From positions 62,001 through 126,000 of the forward strand of contig NZ_BNBM01000026.1 in assembly GCF_014655715.1 (NCBI RefSeq): a DNA stretch of 64,000 bases. Direction: 5' to 3'. Position numbers and translations under genes: made by a program. Shown here one piece after another: positions 58,962 to 64,000 of this stretch. This stretch comes from Streptomyces lanatus. Its GTDB lineage: Bacteria > Actinomycetota > Actinomycetes > Streptomycetales > Streptomycetaceae. Within the stretch, counting starts at the first letter, position 1, and each line of letters begins with the position of its first letter. Below the pieces are notes generated by a model that was not told where the DNA came from, did not search any database, and was given only the letters and a program-made list of their open reading frames with translations.

Positions 58962-60857
58962 ATGAGCATGGAGACCACAGCCTGGACCCAGCTGTACAGC
59001 GTCATGAACGCCGAACGGGAGCGCCGCCCCTTCGCCCGCGTCACGCTGCGCCGCATCGCCGAGTTCGCCCGCCCGCACCGCCGCCGGATCGCGCTCTTCG
59101 TCGTGCTCGGGGTGCTGACCGCCCTGCTCGCCGTCGCGACCCCCGTACTCGCCGGACACGTCGTCAACGCGATCGTGACGGGCGGCGACGAAGGCACCGT
59201 CGTCCGCCTCGCCCTGCTGATCGCCCTCATCGCGGTCGCCGAGGCGGCGCTCGGGATCCTCGCCAGACGCCTGTCGGCCACCCTCGGCGAGGGCCTCATC
59301 CTCGATCTGCGCACGGCTGTGTTCGATCATGTGCAGCGCATGCCGGTCGCGTTCTTCACACGTACTCGTACGGGGGCGCTCGTCTCCCGACTCAACAACG
59401 ACGTCATCGGCGCCCAGCGCGCCTTCAGCAACACGCTGTCCGGAGTGGTCAGCAACCTCGTCACGCTGCTGCTCACCCTCGCCGTCATGCTCACCCTGTC
59501 CTGGCAGATCACCCTGCTCGCCCTCGTCCTGCTCCCGGTGTTCGTGATCCCGGCCCGCCGCATGGGTCACCGGATGGCGCGGATGCAGCGGGAGGCGGCC
59601 ACGCTCAACGCGGCGATGGGCACCCGTATGACGGAGCGCTTCTCGGCGCCCGGCGCCACTCTGGTCAAGCTCTTCGGGCGGCCTGAGGAGGAGTCGGAGG
59701 AGTTCACGGCACGGGCCCGGCGGGTCGCGGAGATCGGCGTACGCACCGCCACCGCTCAGTCGGTGTTCATCACCGCGCTCACCCTGGTGTCCGCCCTGGC
59801 CCTCGCCCTGGTCTACGGACTCGGCGGCTGGTTCGCCCTGCGCGGCACCCTGGAGCCGGGCGCCGTCGTCGCGCTGGCGCTGCTGCTGACCCGTATGTAC
59901 GCACCGCTCACCGCCCTGGCCGGCGCCCGCGTCGAGGTCATGAGCGCCCTCGTCAGCTTCGAGCGCGTCTTCGAAGTGCTGGACCTCAGGCCGCTGATCG
60001 AGGAGAGGCCGGACGCGCGGAAGGTGCCCGAGGGCCCGGTGTCGGTGGAGTTCGAGAACGTCCGCTTCGGCTATCCGTCCGCCGACAAGGTCTCCCTCGC
60101 CTCCCTGGAGGAGGTGGCGTCCCTCGACACCCGCGGCGGCGCCGAGGTGCTGCACGGCATCTCCTTCCGCGCCGAAGCGGGGCAGACCGTCGCCCTGGTC
60201 GGCTCGTCCGGCGCGGGCAAGTCGACCATCGCCCAATTGCTGCCACGGCTGTACGACACCGACGAGGGCGCCGTACGCCTGGGCGGCCTCGACGTCCGTG
60301 ACCTGAGCGCCGAGTCCCTGCGCGGCACCCTCGGCATGGTCACCCAGGACGGCCATCTCTTCCACGACACCGTCCGCGCCAACCTGCTGCTGGCCAGGCC
60401 CTCCGCCACCGACGACGACCTCTGGGACGCCCTGCGCCGCTCCCGCCTCGACGAACTCGTACGGTCCCTGCCCGACGGCCTCGACACGGTGGTCGGCGAG
60501 CGCGGCTACCGGCTCTCCGGCGGGGAACGCCAGCGCATGACCATCGCCCGGCTGCTGCTGGCCCGCCAGCGCGTCGTCATCCTCGACGAGGCCACCGCCC
60601 ATCTCGACAACACCTCGGAGGCGGCCGTCCAGGAGGCGCTCACCGAGGCGCTGGAGGACAGGACCGCGGTCGTGATCGCGCACCGGCTGTCCACCGTGCG
60701 GGCGGCCGATCTGATCCTGGTGGTGGAGGCGGGGCGGATCGTCGAGCGCGGCAGGCACGAGGAGTTGCTGGCGGCCGGGGGACGCTATGCCGAACTGCAT
60801 CGCACCCAGTTCGGGCAAGGGGCCGACGAGGCCTCTGAGATCGTGGAAGCGGCATAG
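58962..60857 (+). CDS. ABC exporter, fused permease-ATPase, SoxR-regulated
   Basis: The protein is 631 aa. The six-helix ABC_membrane domain covers residues about 40-325, and the ATPase domain 350-615: Walker A GSSGAGKSTIAQLL, signature LSGGERQRMTIARLLLA, Walker B VVILDEATAHLD, switch His in VIAHRLSTVRAAD. An unusual insert (SADKVSLASLEEVASLDTRGG) lies just before Walker A. The known SoxR regulon of S. coelicolor includes an ABC transporter gene, and export of redox-active compounds such as own antibiotics is the expected role. It probably works as a homodimer. Confidence 0.93.
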   Translation: MSMETTAWTQLYSVMNAERERRPFARVTLRRIAEFARPHRRRIALFVVLGVLTALLAVATPVLAGHVVNAIVTGGDEGTVVRLALLIALIAVAEAALGILARRLSATLGEGLILDLRTAVFDHVQRMPVAFFTRTRTGALVSRLNNDVIGAQRAFSNTLSGVVSNLVTLLLTLAVMLTLSWQITLLALVLLPVFVIPARRMGHRMARMQREAATLNAAMGTRMTERFSAPGATLVKLFGRPEEESEEFTARARRVAEIGVRTATAQSVFITALTLVSALALALVYGLGGWFALRGTLEPGAVVALALLLTRMYAPLTALAGARVEVMSALVSFERVFEVLDLRPLIEERPDARKVPEGPVSVEFENVRFGYPSADKVSLASLEEVASLDTRGGAEVLHGISFRAEAGQTVALVGSSGAGKSTIAQLLPRLYDTDEGAVRLGGLDVRDLSAESLRGTLGMVTQDGHLFHDTVRANLLLARPSATDDDLWDALRRSRLDELVRSLPDGLDTVVGERGYRLSGGERQRMTIARLLLARQRVVILDEATAHLDNTSEAAVQEALTEALEDRTAVVIAHRLSTVRAADLILVVEAGRIVERGRHEELLAAGGRYAELHRTQFGQGADEASEIVEAA

Positions 60858-60862
60858 CGGAA

Positions 60863-60907
60863 AAGGCGGGGCCGGTGAGCCGTGGAGTGGCTCATCGGCC
60901 CCGCCTT
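60863..60907. terminator. Bidirectional terminator between ABC exporter and MMPL gene
   Basis: A 19-bp stem begins AAGGCGGGGCCGG and has a 7-base loop and one G-T mismatch. It is followed by CTTGCGGGTCTTTTC on the + strand and preceded by AAAA on the other, so it has T-tracts in both directions. Confidence 0.88.
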
Positions 60908-60926
60908 CTTGCGGGTCTTTTCCCGG

Positions 60927-63173
60927 TCAGTCGGTGAGGTGGGGCTGGGGGACCGGCCGCCGGCTCGGCCGGTGCGCCCCGGCGGGCTCGGCACCCGACA
61001 GCTTCTTGCCCTCGACGTCCATGTTCGGCAGCAGCCGGTCGAGCCACCGGGGCATCCACCAGGCCTTGTCGCCCAGCAGGGCGAACAGCGCCGGCACCAG
61101 GGTCATCCGCACGATGAAGGCGTCGAAGAGAACGGCGATCGCCAGACCGAAACCGATCATCTGGATGAAGTCGTTGTCCTCCACGATGAAGCCGGAGAAC
61201 ACACTCGTCATGATCAGCGCGGCCGCACCGACCACCCGCCCGCCGTACTGGAAGCCGGTCACCACCGCCTCACGTGTCGACGCCCCGTGGGAGTACGCCT
61301 CGTGCATGCGCGTCACCAGGAACACCTCGTAGTCCATGGCGAGTCCGAAGACCACACCGATCATGAAGATAGGCATGGTGCTCATCACCGGCCCCGGCTG
61401 GTCGACACCGAAGACCTCGGACAGCCAGCCCCACTGGAACACCGCGACGACCGCGCCGAGGGCCGCCGTCACCGACAGCAGGAAGCCCAGCGCAGCCTTG
61501 AGGGGCACGAGGACCGACCGGAACGCCAGCATCAGCAGCAGGAACGCGAGTCCGACGACCACGCCCAGATACGGCAGCAGCGCCTTGTCGAGCGTCTGGG
61601 AGAAGTCGATGAACATCGCCGTCTGGCCGGCCACGAGCACCTCGGCACCCGTCCTGCCCTCGATCCCGTCGGCGAGTCGGCGCAGGTCCTTGACCAGAGT
61701 CTCGGTCTTCGTGTCACTCGGGCCGGTGGCCGGAGTGACATTGAGGATGGCGGTGTTGCCCGTGTCGTTGAAGGACGGCGGGCTCACGGAGACGATGCCC
61801 TTCTGCGCCTCCATGTCCGAACGCACCGTGGCTGCCGTCGACTTGGCGTCCTTGCCCTCGACGACGACCGTCAGCGGCCCGTTGAAGCCCGGTCCGAAGG
61901 ACTCCGTGAGCATGTCGTACGCCTTGCGCTGGGTGGTGTGCGGCGCCATCGTGCCCTCCGAGGGCAGACCCAGCTGAAGACTGGCGGCCGGAACGGCGGC
62001 CGCGCCGAGGCCGGCCACGCCGATGAGCAGCACGGTGACGGGGCGGCGCAGCACGAATCCCGCCCAGCGGGTGCCCAGGTTCGGCTTCTGCCGGCCGGCC
62101 CGCTTGGCGGCCTTGCGCTGCTGACGCGCCGACAGCGGCTTGCCGTACTGCGCGGCGCGGTCCCTGCGGCGCAGCACCTTGACGGGCGCGAACCCGAGCA
62201 GTGCGGGCACGAGCGTGACCGCGACGAGCACGGCGACGGCGACGGTGCCGGCTCCGGCGAGACCCATCTTGGTGAGCATCGGGACATTGACGACGGCCAG
62301 TCCGGCGAGGGCGACAATGACCGTGAGGCCGGCGAACACCACTGCCGAGCCCGCCGTGCCGACCGCTCGTCCCGCGGCCTCGGTGCGCTCGCGGCCCTCG
62401 TCGATCTCGGAGCGGTAGCGGGAGGTGATGAACAGGGCGTAGTCGATGCCGACCGCCAGACCCAGCATCAGCGCCAGTGTCGACGTCGTGGACGACAGTC
62501 CCAGGGTGCTGCCCAGGGTGATGATGCCGCAGATGCCGACGGCGACACCGATGAACGCGGTGAGCAGCGGCATGCCGGCCGCCACCAGGGAACCGAAGGT
62601 GATCAGCAGCACGATGGCGGACACGAGGACGCCGATGGCCTCGCCGGAGCCCATCCCACCCTCCGGCGGCAGGGCGTCGCCGCCCATCTCCACGATGAGG
62701 CCGGCGTCCCGCCCGTCCTGTGCCGCGTCGAGCAGCGTGTCATGGGCCTGTTGGTTGATCTGAGTGGGGCCGACTTCGTAGGCGATGGACCCGTAGGCGG
62801 TGGTGCCGTCCTTGCTGACGGCCTTGGCGGTGTAGGGGTCGACGACCTGGTCGACCTGCGGCGATTTGGCGAGATCGGCGAAGAGTTCCTCGACCTCGGC
62901 CTTCCTGGCCGGATCGGTGATCTTGCCCCCGTCGGGTGCCCGTACGACGACACGGGCCTCGGCGCCGTCGGCGCTGAACTCCGGGAACCTCTTCTGCAGC
63001 AGGTCGTATGTCTTCTGCGTCTCCGTGCCCGGCATCGTGAAGGTGTCGGCGGGCAGCGGAGGGGCGGAGGCCGCGGCGACGCCCGCACCGATCAGGACGA
63101 CGAGCCACAGCAGCAGTGTGGTGCCTCGTCGGCGGAAGGAGAAGCGTCCGAGTTTATAGAGGAATGTGGCCAC
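60927..63173 (-). CDS. MMPL-family (RND) membrane transporter
   Basis: The protein is 748 aa with about 12 membrane segments in two halves, each preceded by a large outer loop. Typical blocks are LMLGLAVGIDYALFITSRYRSEID in half one and GVVFGLAMDYEVFLVTRMHEAYSHG in half two, where the charged residues for proton use lie. MMPL proteins export lipids or other hydrophobic compounds. The start is GTG at 63173 with AGGAG 11-15 bases upstream. The first segment carries the FLYKLGRFSFRRR basic end. Confidence 0.92.
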   Translation of the reverse strand: MATFLYKLGRFSFRRRGTTLLLWLVVLIGAGVAAASAPPLPADTFTMPGTETQKTYDLLQKRFPEFSADGAEARVVVRAPDGGKITDPARKAEVEELFADLAKSPQVDQVVDPYTAKAVSKDGTTAYGSIAYEVGPTQINQQAHDTLLDAAQDGRDAGLIVEMGGDALPPEGGMGSGEAIGVLVSAIVLLITFGSLVAAGMPLLTAFIGVAVGICGIITLGSTLGLSSTTSTLALMLGLAVGIDYALFITSRYRSEIDEGRERTEAAGRAVGTAGSAVVFAGLTVIVALAGLAVVNVPMLTKMGLAGAGTVAVAVLVAVTLVPALLGFAPVKVLRRRDRAAQYGKPLSARQQRKAAKRAGRQKPNLGTRWAGFVLRRPVTVLLIGVAGLGAAAVPAASLQLGLPSEGTMAPHTTQRKAYDMLTESFGPGFNGPLTVVVEGKDAKSTAATVRSDMEAQKGIVSVSPPSFNDTGNTAILNVTPATGPSDTKTETLVKDLRRLADGIEGRTGAEVLVAGQTAMFIDFSQTLDKALLPYLGVVVGLAFLLLMLAFRSVLVPLKAALGFLLSVTAALGAVVAVFQWGWLSEVFGVDQPGPVMSTMPIFMIGVVFGLAMDYEVFLVTRMHEAYSHGASTREAVVTGFQYGGRVVGAAALIMTSVFSGFIVEDNDFIQMIGFGLAIAVLFDAFIVRMTLVPALFALLGDKAWWMPRWLDRLLPNMDVEGKKLSGAEPAGAHRPSRRPVPQPHLTD

Positions 63174-63260
63174 GGTGGTCGTGCTCCTAACGAACGAGCG
63201 GATGGTCGGGACCGAGTGGGGGACCCGGGGGAGTGGCGACGGCCGTGCGGCCGACGGTCG

Positions 63261-63845
63261 TCATGAGTGCAGCTGGGTCGGGGCCGGGCGATCGTCGTCG
63301 CCCGGGAGGGGGCAGCCGTTGACGGTCTGGAAGAGTTCGTCGAGCGCCGCGGTGTGCGCGGTGAGGGTCTCGGCGTCGAGGGAGGCCTCGTCGTGTCGTG
63401 CGAGAACGGCCCGCAGGGTCGGCAGACCACCGTCGGTGGGTATGTACAGGGCGCGTGCCGACGGGTCCGCGGTCGCGGTGGGGAACACTGCGGCGGCCGC
63501 CTCGACGCTGCTCACGTCCGGGAACTGGAGGCGGATGTGTCCTCCGGGGACGGGACCTTCGGCGCGCTCGACTTCGTCAGCGCCGGAGGAGGAGATCTGC
63601 CCGGCCTGCGCTGTCACCTCGAACCGCGGCTCCACTCCGTGCAGCCGCACGGCGACCGTGGCGGATGCCAGAAGGTCGCTGACCTGGTCCATGGCCTCGG
63701 ACAGCACATTGAGCAGGGTGAGCCGGACGGCCGACTCCATGGTCGCGGTCAGCCGGTCGGCCAGAGCGAGGCTGTCAGCTCCGCCTGCCTCTGCCGCGGC
63801 CATCAGCTCGTGCCGGAGGTGGTCGACGAACGGCGTGAGATCCAT
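63261..63845 (-). CDS. Hypothetical protein upstream of the MMPL gene
   Basis: The protein is 194 aa, hydrophilic, with a helical N-terminal half (MDLTPFVDHLRHELMAAAEAGG ... ADRLTATMESAVRLTLLNVLSEAMDQVSDLLASATVAVRLHG) and a loose C-terminal part. I do not recognise the family. The ATG at 63845 has CATACT about 6 bases upstream, so it may be leaderless. It lies 87 bp upstream of the MMPL gene on the same strand and probably forms an operon with it. Confidence 0.7.
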   Translation of the reverse strand: MDLTPFVDHLRHELMAAAEAGGADSLALADRLTATMESAVRLTLLNVLSEAMDQVSDLLASATVAVRLHGVEPRFEVTAQAGQISSSGADEVERAEGPVPGGHIRLQFPDVSSVEAAAAVFPTATADPSARALYIPTDGGLPTLRAVLARHDEASLDAETLTAHTAALDELFQTVNGCPLPGDDDRPAPTQLHS

Positions 63846-63854
63846 GACGCCAGT

Positions 63855-63875
63855 ATGGCGCAGAAATGGCGCCAT
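63855..63875. promoter_or_regulatory. Inverted repeat at the promoter of the hypothetical/MMPL operon
   Basis: ATGGCGC and GCGCCAT (7-bp perfect arms, 7-base spacer) lie directly upstream of and partly over the presumed -10 (63852-63857) of the leftward operon. It may be an operator; MMPL genes are often controlled by TetR-type repressors. None is seen in the window. Confidence 0.4.
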
Positions 63876-64000
63876 GTGTGGGCCGGGTTGTGGCGTGCTG
63901 TGGGAGTTGGCCGAAAGGGACCGGCGGTTGCGGGGGCACCGAGGACTTCATCAACCCCCTGTCACATGGCCATTGGGTGCGATGGCGTGCGCGGTTCAGG
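63876..64000. other. Right edge, no feature seen
   Basis: The last 125 bases hold no frame with a convincing start and no RNA or repeat that I can recognise. They are probably the upstream region of a gene beyond the window. Confidence 0.5.

Noticed and set aside
57876..60818. Very long leftward open frame (980 codons) covering the ABC exporter region
   Set aside because: Beyond 58841 it is antisense to the ABC exporter, which has all ABC motifs on the + strand. Only the last 322 codons match a protein family; the rest is a high-GC shadow frame.

Overview
The window is chromosomal DNA of a Streptomyces or very close relative. GC is very high, GTG and TTG starts are common, several starts look leaderless, and typical Streptomyces gene families are present, including a SAM-IV riboswitch, LRVxSA-type leader peptides, a common Streptomyces intergenic repeat, a monomeric isocitrate dehydrogenase and a SoxR-box ABC transporter. 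I see no phage, transposase, integrase, CRISPR array or rRNA. One tRNA-Pro(GGG) lies at the left edge.

Layout. 0-6 kb: tRNA-Pro, a PucR-type regulator, a secreted DUF4394 protein, an RsbW-like ATPase, and an IclR regulator with glycerol kinase. 5.8-18.6 kb: organosulfur acquisition. It holds an ssuCBA sulfonate importer, a flavoprotein, SsuD/SsuE-type flavin monooxygenase and reductase genes, an SfnB/DszC-like acyl-CoA dehydrogenase and an Rrf2 regulator. The middle of this block is decaying: an ABC permease, a substrate-binding protein and two acyl-CoA dehydrogenases survive only as internally deleted or frameshifted remnants. 18.6-21 kb: a methyltransferase and a Tat-exported berberine-bridge-type oxidoreductase.

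21-34.8 kb: a catabolic island that joins two pathway logics. One is gamma-glutamylation of an amine (glutamine-synthetase-like ligase, APC permease, aldehyde dehydrogenase, PuuD-like hydrolase). The other is homoprotocatechuate-type ring cleavage (P450 with its ferredoxin and reductase, HpaD-like dioxygenase, HpaE-like dehydrogenase, FAH-family decarboxylase/isomerase). Four copies of a TCGTTT-N6-AAACGA-type palindrome lie at or near the -10 regions of its promoters, including that of its MarR gene. I infer an aromatic-amine catabolic regulon.

34.9-42 kb: a second organosulfur locus, with a glutathionyl-hydroquinone-reductase-like protein, then a SAM-IV riboswitch, a leader peptide, an amino-acid-type ABC importer and two LLM monooxygenases. 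The two sulfur loci are linked by four related Cys-containing leader peptides and by three copies of a TTCCTA...TAGGGAA-type operator.

42-50.4 kb: an astacin-like metallopeptidase, a LuxR-type ATPase regulator, then a divergent cassette of CHAT/TPR protease, subtilisin-like S8 protease, sigma factor and a small partner protein, which resembles actinobacterial conflict or signalling systems. 50.4-64 kb: mostly housekeeping and envelope genes (N-formylglutamate amidohydrolase, icd, M1 peptidase, MscS channel, enoyl-CoA hydratase, flippase-like protein, SoxR-controlled ABC exporter, MMPL transporter).
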